Shown piece by piece: positions 1-7,784 of a stretch of 64,000 nt of DNA (positions are counted from its first letter, which is position 1; each line of letters opens with the position of its first letter). Both the position numbers and the translations under genes were made by a program. Where the stretch lies: the NCBI GenBank assembly GCA_024280335.1, contig JAJRQI010000012.1, positions 1-64,000 on the forward strand. The letters are read 5' to 3'. The DNA is from Deltaproteobacteria bacterium. GTDB taxonomy: Bacteria > Desulfobacterota > Desulfuromonadia > Desulfuromonadales > Geopsychrobacteraceae. Below the pieces are notes generated by a model. It had not been told where the DNA came from and did no database searches. It saw nothing but the letters and a program-made list of their open reading frames with translations.

Positions 1-2
1 CG

Positions 3-281
3 ATTGTCAAAAAATCCAGTAATGAGTTAAAGCAAGACACAAAGTTAGTCAGCCTATTGCGTAATGCCGTGCAGTCGTCCTCCGATGAAAGTGGTTGGGC
101 CCATCTTGGGTCTGTTGGCAGCAATATTGCGAAACAAGCCCCTGAGTTTGACCCACGCAACTACGGGTATGGAAAGCTTGGCGAGTTGGTGTCTGCAACA
201 AACCTTTTTGACATAGAAGAAAGGCATGGGGGTACCACCAACTCAAAAGTCCTTTATGTACGTGATAAGCGAAAAAAGTAG
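3..281 (+). CDS. C-terminal part of a NYN/LOTUS (OST-HTH) domain protein, 5' end outside the window
   Basis: The frame is open from the window edge to the TAG at 279-281, with no convincing start or ribosome-binding site inside, so the gene begins upstream. The 92 visible residues resemble the winged-helix OST-HTH/LOTUS module that ends many bacterial NYN-domain (PIN-like nuclease) proteins: a 'SDESGWAHLGSVGSNI' stretch, then 'FDPRNYGYGKLGELV', an 'LFDIEER' strand and a final 'VLYVRDKRKK' strand with a basic tail. LOTUS modules bind RNA, and the missing N-terminal part would be expected to carry the NYN nuclease fold. That expectation is family knowledge, not something visible here. It faces the DUF4350 gene convergently. 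Confidence 0.75.
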   Translation: MVKKSSNELKQDTKLVSLLRNAVQSSSDESGWAHLGSVGSNIAKQAPEFDPRNYGYGKLGELVSATNLFDIEERHGGTTNSKVLYVRDKRKK

Positions 282-367
282 ATTAAAACTTCTAACCCTT
301 ATCAGGCCCCCGGTCAACCTGTCCGAATTTTCAGAAGGCACCTGTGGATTTAAAGGAAGCTGGAATA

Positions 368-1138
368 TCAGATTTCTACTTGAGGTTCCAGAACCGTCGC
401 CAGCCAGCGAGCGAGGTTTTCTGCCAACGCCTTATTTCCTCCATGCAGAAACTTATTCTGGAAGATAGCGTCATCGGCAAAAACGACAAAGCTGCCGCGG
501 CCGTAATCACCGGAGATCATCACCGCGAAAGGGTTGATCAGATCACCTGTGGACAACTGCTGATCCTGATTCATATCGACCCAGGAATCTGGGCTGCTCG
601 TGGCAAGCACTTGCCCCTGCTGTTCAAAAACCTGCAGCGGCCAGCCACCGTAAATGGAGAACTGCTGCAAATCTTTGGTCAGTGGATGTGGCTTGAAACT
701 GGTGACGGTAAAGTCGATGTTTTTACCGTTCAGCTGGTTCTGCTTTTCGTTAATGACTCTGTTGCCGACATCGACGCCCAGTTTGTGCAACAGCGGCAGC
801 AGCGGTTGACCGATATGCACCATCACCGCCAGTTTTCCGCCTCGATTCAAGAATTCGAGGATCGCATCAATTTCTGCTTCACTGTGTGGGGCAAATGCCC
901 CCGAAATAACCAAAGCAGCAAAATTTGCCAGTGAGCTGCGGGTCAACTGGTCTGTGGATACCGCAACGTTGATGTTTTGACGTTGAAAGGTTGCAGCCAG
1001 TTCACTCAGCTGTAGGGGGCCAGAGTCTTCGGCCAGAAAGGCTTGGCGATGGCTTTGATCGAACAGCAGGTTCGGCGAACCAGCCAGGGCGGCAATGGGC
1101 AACAGCAACAACAGACAGAACAGAGTAATCAAGCGCAT
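368..1138 (-). CDS. DUF4350-type secreted protein
   Basis: A 256-residue protein with a clear signal peptide (MRLITLFCLLLLLPIAALA, cleavage predicted after ALA). The rest looks like the DUF4350 / GATase-like fold: 'LLFDQSHRQAF' near the mature N-terminus, 'LVISGAF' and 'LNRGGKLAVMVHIG' for the central sheet, and a C-terminal 'SGDYGRGSFVVFADDAIFQN' segment. The family is of unknown enzymatic function and often sits beside MoxR/transglutaminase genes, which are absent here. A longer frame reaches back to 1198, but GGAGA lies just upstream of the ATG at 1138 and the signal peptide starts there, so I chose 1138. The mature protein should be periplasmic. It may be co-transcribed with the upstream ilvA on the same strand. 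Confidence 0.7.
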   Translation of the reverse strand: MRLITLFCLLLLLPIAALAGSPNLLFDQSHRQAFLAEDSGPLQLSELAATFQRQNINVAVSTDQLTRSSLANFAALVISGAFAPHSEAEIDAILEFLNRGGKLAVMVHIGQPLLPLLHKLGVDVGNRVINEKQNQLNGKNIDFTVTSFKPHPLTKDLQQFSIYGGWPLQVFEQQGQVLATSSPDSWVDMNQDQQLSTGDLINPFAVMISGDYGRGSFVVFADDAIFQNKFLHGGNKALAENLARWLATVLEPQVEI

Positions 1139-1255
1139 GGTATTCTCCATATTAATGACGAATATGGTTATCTTTGTGGAGAACGATTGATTAGTCAAGA
1201 AGATTCTCTTCAGAGGTCCCGTGCATTGTCAGCAGGTTTCACCGCATTATTCACC

Positions 1256-2467
1256 TCAGCGCAACACCTCCGGCCGGTAGCCCTCCTCCTCCAGAACCAA
1301 TAGAATTTTCTGAATATGTCCGGGGCCACGGGTTTCCAGCTCCAGGATTACTTCTGCCTCGCCGAGCGGCCACGACGATTTATGCCGGTCGTGATTGACC
1401 TGAAAGATGTTCGCGCCGATCTGGCTGAGCACTCCGGTCAATTTGGCCAGCGCTCCCGGCATGTCGATCATCTCCAGGCGTAACTTGAGATAGCGCCCTT
1501 CGGCCAGCATGCCCCGCTCAACCACCCGTGACATGGTCTGCACATCCAGATTGCCGCCGGAGAGCAGACAGACGGTATGCCCCTGGTGAATCGGTTTCAT
1601 TCCATAGAGCAGCGCCGCCAAGCCGACTGCGCCCGCCCCTTCGACCACCAGCTTGCTCTTTTCCATCAGACTGACGATCGCCATGGCGATCGCTTCTTCT
1701 TCGACACTGATAATCTCGTCGACCAGCGCTTCGATAATCGGAAAGGTCAACTCGCCGACCTGCTTGACGGCGATACCGTCGGCCAGCGAATGGCAGCGGC
1801 TCGCTACCATGACCGGTCCCCCATTACGTCGTGCCAATTGGGCGCTGGCGATGCAGGCGGCTTCAACACCGATAATTCTCACCGCCGGTTTTTCGGCTTT
1901 GACTGCTGTGGCGATCCCGGCGATCAGTCCGCCGCCGCCGATCGGTACGATCAGGGTCTGCAACTCGGGCAGATCGGCAAGGATTTCCAGACCGATGCTC
2001 CCCTGCCCGGCCATAATCAGTTCGTCATCAAAGGCGGGAACGTAGAGCAATTCTTCACTCTCGGCCAACTGTCTGGCCCGGTCGACGGCTTCATCGAAGC
2101 TGTTGCCGTACAGCTCAACCTCGGCGCCATATTCGATCGTCGCCAGCTCTTTGGCCAGCGGTGTACCGACCGGCATGACCACCCGACAGGGGCAGTCGAG
2201 CAGGGCGGCAGCACTGGCCAGCCCCTGGGCATGATTGCCGGCCGAGGCGGTAATCACTCCGGCGGCCAAGCGTTGCGGTGACTGCTGAGAAAGAAAATGA
2301 TAGGCGCCACGCACCTTGAACGAGCCGGTGTACTGCAGATTTTCACATTTAAAATAGAGCGGCGCGCCGAGATGCTCGGAGAAATAGGGGGAATGGATCA
2401 GTTCCGTCCTGCGGATCGTGCCTTTCAGGTTTTCAGCCGCAAACTCGATCTGCCGGGGTGTCAGCAT
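1256..2467 (-). CDS. ilvA: Threonine ammonia-lyase with C-terminal ACT domain
   Basis: A 403-residue PLP enzyme of the threonine dehydratase family (threonine to 2-oxobutanoate plus ammonia), the first step of isoleucine synthesis or of threonine catabolism. The PLP lysine is K51 in 'SFKVRGAY'; the phosphate-binding glycine loop 'GGGGLIAG' is near residue 178. Residues from about 327 form a single ACT domain ('LRLEMIDMPGALAKLTGVL'), the short allosteric form rather than the long IlvA with two ACT-like repeats. The ATG at 2467 has a good GGAGG site upstream. Without the rest of the isoleucine pathway nearby, biosynthetic and catabolic roles cannot be separated. Confidence 0.92.
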   Translation of the reverse strand: MLTPRQIEFAAENLKGTIRRTELIHSPYFSEHLGAPLYFKCENLQYTGSFKVRGAYHFLSQQSPQRLAAGVITASAGNHAQGLASAAALLDCPCRVVMPVGTPLAKELATIEYGAEVELYGNSFDEAVDRARQLAESEELLYVPAFDDELIMAGQGSIGLEILADLPELQTLIVPIGGGGLIAGIATAVKAEKPAVRIIGVEAACIASAQLARRNGGPVMVASRCHSLADGIAVKQVGELTFPIIEALVDEIISVEEEAIAMAIVSLMEKSKLVVEGAGAVGLAALLYGMKPIHQGHTVCLLSGGNLDVQTMSRVVERGMLAEGRYLKLRLEMIDMPGALAKLTGVLSQIGANIFQVNHDRHKSSWPLGEAEVILELETRGPGHIQKILLVLEEEGYRPEVLR

Positions 2468-2560
2468 CGCTCGCCTCCAAAGGTGCGGTAACGGTTTGAA
2501 AATCGTAACTGAAAATCAAAGCTTAGCATAAGGTTTTTTTTCCGCATTCTCTGGTGGGGT

Positions 2561-2569
2561 TGCTATAGT
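2561..2569 (+). promoter_or_regulatory. Extended -10 promoter element for the rsmE-eamA unit
   Basis: TGCTATAGT has the TGn extension plus a TATAGT hexamer, about 38 bases before the first short reading frame at 2607. No convincing -35 box is visible upstream, as expected for an extended -10 promoter. Confidence 0.35.
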
Positions 2570-2606
2570 CAAACCGACCCTGGCAAATCAATAAGGAGAA
2601 CGGCTG

Positions 2607-2654
2607 ATGATTGAATTACAAGAAGAACCGCTCACCCCCCGCCTACAGCTCTGA
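2607..2654 (+). CDS. Possible 15-codon leader ORF ahead of rsmE
   Basis: ATG at 2607 is preceded by AAGGAG at good spacing and opens a 15-codon frame (MIELQEEPLTPRLQL) ending in TGA at 2652-2654, 17 bases before the rsmE start. The strong ribosome-binding site on such a short frame suggests a translated leader or a coupled peptide. It could also be the decayed start of a gene once located here. It is not in frame with rsmE and has no attenuator-like runs of one codon. Confidence 0.3.
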   Translation: MIELQEEPLTPRLQL

Positions 2655-2671
2655 TCCGGCGGAATCCACAG

Positions 2672-3397
2672 ATGAATCTGATTCTATTGCACAGCGATGA
2701 TTTTATTGCTGACAGCCGGGTATGGTTGCGCGGCAGGCGCCTGGAGCATGTTGTTTCGACGCATCGCGCCGCCATCGGCGACCAGCTGCGGGTCGGCAAG
2801 CTGGGTGGCTTAATCGGCACGGGAAAAGTCCTCGCCCTGGATCGCGAAAAACTGGAACTGGAGATCCACCTCGATCGGCAACCGCCGCCGCCCCTGCCGA
2901 TCACCCTGCTGCTGGCGCTGCCGCGCCCGAAGATGCTCAAGCGAGTGCTGCAAGCGGTCGCCTCCCTCGGCGTCAAGCAGATCTACCTGATCAACAGTTA
3001 CCGGGTTGAGAAGAGCTTCTGGGGCAGTCCGCTGCTGCAAACAGAAAAGTTACAGGAGCAACTGCTACTCGGCCTGGAGCAGGCCCGCGACACAATTCTG
3101 CCACAGATTTATCTGCGGCAACGTTTCAAACCGTTCGTTGAAGATGAACTGCCGCAACTTACCGCCGGAACCGCTGCCTATGTTGCTCACCCGCCCGCCG
3201 CCAGCGCTTGTCCGTTCGGCAGCAACCGACCGACCACCCTGGCGATCGGCCCGGAAGGCGGCTTCATCCCCTACGAAGTGGAAAAGCTGCAGGACTGTGA
3301 TTTTACCCCGGTCAGCCTTGGCGAGCGGATCCTGCGGGTAGAAACCGCGGTGCCGGTCCTGCTGAGTCGCCTTAGCGATAATTGCGGCAAACCATGA
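2672..3397 (+). CDS. rsmE: 16S rRNA (uracil1498-N3)-methyltransferase RsmE
   Basis: A 241-residue SPOUT-class methyltransferase that modifies U1498 of 16S rRNA. The N-terminal PUA-like domain contains 'RLEHVVSTHRAAIGDQL'. The C-terminal trefoil-knot domain shows the family signatures 'LPRPKMLKRVLQAVASLGV', 'LAIGPEGGF' and the SAM-binding end 'SLGERILRVETAVPVLLSRL'. The length is normal for the family (about 240-250). The stop overlaps the next start as ATGA, so the EamA transporter gene is translationally coupled. In Geobacter relatives I recall prmA commonly upstream of rsmE; it is not found here. Confidence 0.93.
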   Translation: MNLILLHSDDFIADSRVWLRGRRLEHVVSTHRAAIGDQLRVGKLGGLIGTGKVLALDREKLELEIHLDRQPPPPLPITLLLALPRPKMLKRVLQAVASLGVKQIYLINSYRVEKSFWGSPLLQTEKLQEQLLLGLEQARDTILPQIYLRQRFKPFVEDELPQLTAGTAAYVAHPPAASACPFGSNRPTTLAIGPEGGFIPYEVEKLQDCDFTPVSLGERILRVETAVPVLLSRLSDNCGKP

Positions 3398-4296
3398 GCC
3401 ATCATTCTCGCGGAATCTACCTTCTTTTACTGCTGCCACCCCTGTTCTGGGCCGGGAATTCAGTCCTGGCCCGCGGCATCGCCGAACTGATTCCACCGAT
3501 CGCTCTGTCGTTCTGGCGTTGGAGCATCGCCCTCGCCGTCCTTCTGCCATTTACCTGGCGCCAGACCCGCCGCGACTGGCCGCAGATCAAATCCGGCTGG
3601 AAATCGATCCTTCTGCTCGGCCTGCTCGGTATCGCCTTTTTCAATACCCTGCTCTACACCGCTGCTCACAGCACCACCGCGCTCAATATCACCCTGACCC
3701 AATCAGTAACACCGGCGCTGATCGTCCTGATCAGCTTTGTCCTGTTCCACGAAAAGGTCAGTCGCCTGCAACTGGTTGCGGTGCTGCTCTGCATTCTCGG
3801 CGCGGCCTATATTGTCATGCGCGGCGACTGGCAACGGCTGCAACAACTCAGCTTTGTCGAGGGCGATCTGCTCATGCTGCTGGCGGTTTTTTTCTACGGG
3901 CTCTATACGGTTCTGCTGCGCAAGCGGCCGCCGATCCACCCGCTGAGTTTTCTCACCAGCACCTTCAGCGTGGGCGTGCTCGCCCTGCTGCCGCTCTACC
4001 TCTGGGAACTGGGACAGAGTGCCCCGCTGGTCCTCAATCGACCGGTGCTCCTTGCTCTCGGCTATGTCGGCTTGTTCCCGTCGATCGTTGCCTACCTTTG
4101 TTGGAACCGCGGCATCGAACAGATCGGTGCCAACCGTGCCGGGTTGTTCATCAATCTGATCCCGCTGTTTGCTGCGCTGATGGCGGTGATCTTTCTCGGC
4201 GAACAATTTCAGGATTATCATCTGGTCGGGATGCTGTTTATCTTCAGCGGCCTGGCACTCTTCAACTGGCCGGCCCGATCTCGTCCTGCAGCTTGA
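3394..4296 (+). CDS. EamA/DMT family transporter
   Basis: A 300-residue integral membrane protein with about ten hydrophobic segments arranged as two EamA repeats (roughly residues 8-140 and 155-290). Motifs such as 'PPLFWAGNSVLARGI' and 'FWRWSIALAVLLPF' are typical of the first repeat, and 'GYVGLFPSIVAYLCWNRGI' and 'GLFINLIPLFAALMAVIFLGE' of the second. Members export metabolites or amino acids across the inner membrane; the substrate cannot be read from sequence. The reading frame extends 4 codons further, but the ATG at 3394 overlaps the rsmE stop (ATGA), which is the likely coupled start. Confidence 0.88.
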   Translation: MSHHSRGIYLLLLLPPLFWAGNSVLARGIAELIPPIALSFWRWSIALAVLLPFTWRQTRRDWPQIKSGWKSILLLGLLGIAFFNTLLYTAAHSTTALNITLTQSVTPALIVLISFVLFHEKVSRLQLVAVLLCILGAAYIVMRGDWQRLQQLSFVEGDLLMLLAVFFYGLYTVLLRKRPPIHPLSFLTSTFSVGVLALLPLYLWELGQSAPLVLNRPVLLALGYVGLFPSIVAYLCWNRGIEQIGANRAGLFINLIPLFAALMAVIFLGEQFQDYHLVGMLFIFSGLALFNWPARSRPAA

Positions 4297-4369
4297 CAAC
4301 GCGGTAACGGCAACGCAGGATAGGGGCGATTAATTCATTGCCTGCCTTCTCTGCCGCGGATCAACCATC

Positions 4370-5851
4370 ATGCGTCTGACCTTGAAAATTACCATTGCCG
4401 TTCTGCTCGGTGTAGCGCTGATTTTTTCCGCTTACAGCTACCTGTCGATTCAGCGCGAGCGGGAACAGCTGAAAAAAAACCTCAGCCGTGAAGCCAGATA
4501 TCTGGGGGAAAGCCTGCGGGTTATGGTGATTGAAATCTGGTCGGAGCGCGGTGAGCAGGCGGCGATCAATTTTCTGCAACGGGTTAATAAGGTGCACCCG
4601 GAGATTCTGGTACGCTGGATCTGGGTTGATGACGACGCACCACAAATTTACCAACCGCGAGTTTCCGCAGAACGGTTAACCGCCCTGGACAATGAAGAAA
4701 CGCTGGCGCTGCTGGCCGGTTCTCCTGACGGCCACGACTACCTGCTCACCTATCTGCCGCTGTTGATCGATGGTGGGCAGCGGGTCGGCGCGATCGAACT
4801 CTCTGAATCGATGGACGAAATGCACGATTATGTCGAGGAGAGTCTGCGGCGTTCCGCTTGGGTGGTCAGCGGCATGGTGGTTTCGAGCCTGTTGCTGATG
4901 ACCGTGCTCGGCAGTTTCTGGATCAACCGGCCGATGCGGCGATTGCGCGCCCAGGCAGAACGGATCGGCAGCGGCGATTTCAGTACCAGCCTCGACATCC
5001 CCGGCAGCGGTGAATTAGCCGAACTGGCCGGCACCATCGAACGGATGCGCGGTCAGCTGGCCGATGCACGGCAGGCGGAAGAACTGGCCAGTCAGGAAAG
5101 AATCGATACCCTGGAAAAGCTACGCCACACCGAACGACTGGCCACTTTGGGGCGCTTATCGGCCGGGATGGCCCACGAGCTGGGCACCCCGCTTAACGTC
5201 ATCGCCGGCCGCGCCAAGTTGATCGGCAGCGCCGATCTGTCCGCAGAAGATACCAAACGTTCGGCAAAAATCATCGGTGAGCAGGCTGAGCGGATGACCG
5301 GCATCATGCAACAACTGCTCAGCTTTGCCCGCCGCGGCAAAGCCCGTAAACAACCGGTCGACCTGAACAGTGTCCTGCGTGCCGTGGTGCCGCTGATCGA
5401 ACCCTTGATCCACACCCAACAGATTGAGTTGCAACTGCAGGACAGTAATCGACCGCTGCAGGTCAGTGCCGATCCCGGACAGTTGCAGCAGGTGCTGCTC
5501 AACCTGAGCCTTAACGGTATCCAGGCGATGCCGGACGGCGGCAACCTGGAGCTGTCCTGCGCAGCGGTCGAAGCGATCCAGATCCCCGAAACGATCGAAG
5601 CGTCAACGGGTCGCTGGCTGCAATTACAGGTCCGCGATCAGGGACGCGGAATCGAGCCGGAAGACCTGCAGCATATCTTCGATCCCTTCTTCACCACCAA
5701 GGAGATCGGCCAGGGCACCGGCCTCGGGCTGTCGATCACCTACGGGATTATCGAAGAACATGGCGGCTGGATTGAGGTTGACAGCACACCGAATCAGGGC
5801 AGTTGCTTCAGCGTTTATCTGCCGGAAATCGAGAATGGAGTTCACTCATGA
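4370..5851 (+). CDS. Membrane sensor histidine kinase (HAMP-HisKA-HATPase)
   Basis: A 493-residue kinase. TM1 is at about residues 5-23, a periplasmic sensor region at about 24-163, TM2 at about 164-185, then a HAMP linker (about 186-240). The phosphoacceptor is H269 in 'SAGMAHELGTPLNV'. The ATPase domain shows the N box 'LLNLSLNGIQAM', the G1 box 'VRDQGRGIEPED', 'FDPFFTTKEIGQGTGLGLS' and a terminal 'GSCFSVYLPE'. It overlaps the next gene by ATGA, so kinase and regulator form a cognate pair. The HELGTPLN form of the H box is typical of NtrB-like partners of sigma-54 activators. The ligand is unknown. Confidence 0.92.
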   Translation: MRLTLKITIAVLLGVALIFSAYSYLSIQREREQLKKNLSREARYLGESLRVMVIEIWSERGEQAAINFLQRVNKVHPEILVRWIWVDDDAPQIYQPRVSAERLTALDNEETLALLAGSPDGHDYLLTYLPLLIDGGQRVGAIELSESMDEMHDYVEESLRRSAWVVSGMVVSSLLLMTVLGSFWINRPMRRLRAQAERIGSGDFSTSLDIPGSGELAELAGTIERMRGQLADARQAEELASQERIDTLEKLRHTERLATLGRLSAGMAHELGTPLNVIAGRAKLIGSADLSAEDTKRSAKIIGEQAERMTGIMQQLLSFARRGKARKQPVDLNSVLRAVVPLIEPLIHTQQIELQLQDSNRPLQVSADPGQLQQVLLNLSLNGIQAMPDGGNLELSCAAVEAIQIPETIEASTGRWLQLQVRDQGRGIEPEDLQHIFDPFFTTKEIGQGTGLGLSITYGIIEEHGGWIEVDSTPNQGSCFSVYLPEIENGVHS

Positions 5852-7215
5852 GCAGCACACAACAGACTGGGCGAATTCTGGTTGTCGATGATGATCAAGC
5901 CCTGTGCGAACTGCTGGAGGAGGATCTGAGCCGCCGCGGCCATCAGGTCTGGAGCGCCCGCGCGGTCAACCCGGCACGTGAGCTGCTGCATCAGCAGGAG
6001 GTCGATCTGGTGTTGACCGACCTGAATATGCCGGGCAGCAGCGGGATCGATTTCTGCGCCGAACTGCACGGCAATCGTCCCGACCTGCCGGTGGTGATCA
6101 TGACCGCCTTCGGCAGTCTGGAAACTGCGATCGCCGCCCTGCGCGCCGGGGCCTACGATTTTGTCACCAAACCGGTCGATCTTGACCTGCTCAATATCAC
6201 TTTGGGTCGCGCCCTGCAGCATCGGCACTTGCAGGAAAAGGTCCGGCTGCTCAAGGCACAGGTCCGGCGCCAGCAACCGGACGATGAGATGCTCGGTGAA
6301 AGTACCGCACTGCAGCAGATCAAACAGCAGATCGGGCGGATCGCCGACCTGGATACTTCGGTACTGATCAGCGGCGAAAGCGGCACCGGCAAGGAGTTGG
6401 TCGCCCGCGCCCTGCACCAACAGAGCAGTCGTCGTGAAGGCCCCTTTGTGGCGATCAACTGTGCGGCACTGCCGGGAAACCTGTTGGAAAGCGAGCTGTT
6501 CGGTCACGTCCGCGGGGCCTTTACCGACGCCCGGGAAAACCGTAACGGACTGTTTGTTGAAGCTTCCGGCGGCACCCTGCTGCTCGATGAGATCGCCGAA
6601 CTGCCGCTGGCACTGCAACCAAAACTGCTGCGGGTCCTGGAGGACCATAAAGTCCGCCCGCTCGGGAGCAGCAACGAAATCGCCTGCGATGTTCGCGTCC
6701 TGGCCGCCAGCCATCGTGACCTGAACGCCGCCGTCAACAGCGGCAGTTTTCGCAGCGATCTCTACTACCGGCTCAACGTCATCCAGCTGGACCTGCCGCC
6801 GCTGCGAGCCCGCGGCAATGACATCCTGTTGCTGGCCCAGACCTTCATCGAGCAGCTCGGCAAACGGTTCGGAAAATCGATCAGCGGTCTGGCGCAACCG
6901 GCCGCCGCCTGTCTGCTCGCCTATACGTGGCCGGGGAACATCCGCGAACTGCGCAATGTCATCGAGCGCGCCTTGGCGCTCTCCTGTCACGATCTGATCA
7001 CCCTGGAAGATCTGCCGGAACAGATTCGCCATCCCAACGGCGAGACGCCGCTGCCGACCGGTCTGGTCGAACCGGGGACCATCCTGCCCCTTGAGGAGAT
7101 GGAACGCCGCTACATTCATCAGGTTCTGGAGCAGCTGGAGGGCAACCGGACCTTAGCCGCCCGGCTGCTGGGTGTTGACCGGAAGACGCTTTATCGCAAG
7201 CTGAAGGAACATTGA
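5848..7215 (+). CDS. NtrC-family sigma-54-dependent response regulator
   Basis: A 455-residue activator made of REC (phosphoacceptor D58 in 'LVLTDLNMP'), AAA+ and a Fis-type HTH. Walker A is 'GESGTGKELVARALH', Walker B 'GGTLLLDEIAEL', arginine-finger region 'YYRLNVIQLDLPPLRAR', and the C-terminal helix-turn-helix 'NRTLAARLLGVDRKTLYRKL'. The sigma-54 contact loop reads GAFTDA instead of the canonical GAFTGA. The frame can start 15 codons earlier inside the kinase gene, but ATG 5848 overlaps the kinase stop and begins the REC domain normally. A sigma-54-type promoter lies about 100 bp downstream, in front of the receiver/protease pair, and is the obvious target. Confidence 0.93.
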   Translation: MSSTQQTGRILVVDDDQALCELLEEDLSRRGHQVWSARAVNPARELLHQQEVDLVLTDLNMPGSSGIDFCAELHGNRPDLPVVIMTAFGSLETAIAALRAGAYDFVTKPVDLDLLNITLGRALQHRHLQEKVRLLKAQVRRQQPDDEMLGESTALQQIKQQIGRIADLDTSVLISGESGTGKELVARALHQQSSRREGPFVAINCAALPGNLLESELFGHVRGAFTDARENRNGLFVEASGGTLLLDEIAELPLALQPKLLRVLEDHKVRPLGSSNEIACDVRVLAASHRDLNAAVNSGSFRSDLYYRLNVIQLDLPPLRARGNDILLLAQTFIEQLGKRFGKSISGLAQPAAACLLAYTWPGNIRELRNVIERALALSCHDLITLEDLPEQIRHPNGETPLPTGLVEPGTILPLEEMERRYIHQVLEQLEGNRTLAARLLGVDRKTLYRKLKEH

Positions 7216-7233
7216 GCACAGCCTCCCTGAAAC

Positions 7234-7266
7234 GGGGCATTTTGCCCCGGCGGGGCGCAATGCCCC
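7234..7266. repeat. Two adjacent short hairpins rich in GGGGC/GCCCC
   Basis: GGGGCA-TTT-TGCCCC (7234-7248) is followed after three bases by GGGGC-GCAA-TGCCCC (7252-7266). The pair starts 18 bases after the regulator stop codon and ends about 45 bases before the sigma-54-like promoter. No U-run follows. They may terminate upstream transcription or act as an upstream activator site. Confidence 0.5.
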
Positions 7267-7310
7267 ACCCCCTACTCGATCTAAGTTACCGTTTTAAAAC
7301 AGTTTCGACT

Positions 7311-7326
7311 TGGCATACTGGTTGCG
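7311..7326 (+). promoter_or_regulatory. Sigma-54 (-24/-12) promoter before the receiver-degP pair
   Basis: TGGCATACTGGTTGCG matches the -24/-12 consensus TGGCACG-N4-TTGC at GG, CA and TTGC with exact spacing; only the C and G of CACG differ. A start near 7337 would give a leader of about 28 bases before the ATG at 7365. The neighbouring NtrC-type activator makes this biologically coherent. A small palindrome GTTTTAAAAC (7291-7300) lies just upstream. Confidence 0.65.
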
Positions 7327-7364
7327 ATAGTCAGCTATCATAACCATTAACCTGGAGCTGTCGG

Positions 7365-7784
7365 ATGGAAGCCATCTGCCTTGAAACACAACCCCATATT
7401 CTGCTTGCAGAAGATGATTTTGATCTGCGCGAGCTGTTGAATTTCAGTCTGGCGAGAGCCGGTTACCGGGTTACCAGCTGTGATAACGGTCTTGACCTGC
7501 TGGAACACCTCCACCGGCCCGGGGATTATGATCTGATTATCAGTGACCTGCGGATGCCGGCTCTCACTGGACTGGAAGTACTTGAGTTCCTGTATGACCT
7601 GCCGCACCCACCCTTTATCTGCATGACCGCCTTCGGCGATCTGCAGACCCATGAAGATGCAAAACGGCTGGGCGCGACGGCGATCATCGATAAGCCATTC
7701 GATCTCGACGAGCTGATCAGACTGGTGCAGAAAACCTGGCTCCCAAACAACGACCAGGCGACTATTTCAGGAGTTGAATCATGA
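7365..7784 (+). CDS. Single-domain response regulator (receiver only)
   Basis: A 139-residue protein consisting of a CheY-like receiver: acidic pair in 'LLAEDDFDLRELL', phosphoacceptor D61 in 'LIISDLRMPALTG', signalling threonine in 'ICMTAFGD' and lysine in 'IDKPFDLDEL'. There is no output domain. The stop overlaps the protease start (ATGA), so the two proteins are made together. It may act as a phosphate sink for, or a feedback on, the kinase upstream, or bind a protein target; the sequence does not decide. Confidence 0.9.
   Translation: MEAICLETQPHILLAEDDFDLRELLNFSLARAGYRVTSCDNGLDLLEHLHRPGDYDLIISDLRMPALTGLEVLEFLYDLPHPPFICMTAFGDLQTHEDAKRLGATAIIDKPFDLDELIRLVQKTWLPNNDQATISGVES

Noticed and set aside
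5842-7119. Long minus-strand frame (425 codons) opposite the NtrC-type gene
   Set aside because: It is the GC-rich antisense shadow of a well-supported regulator.
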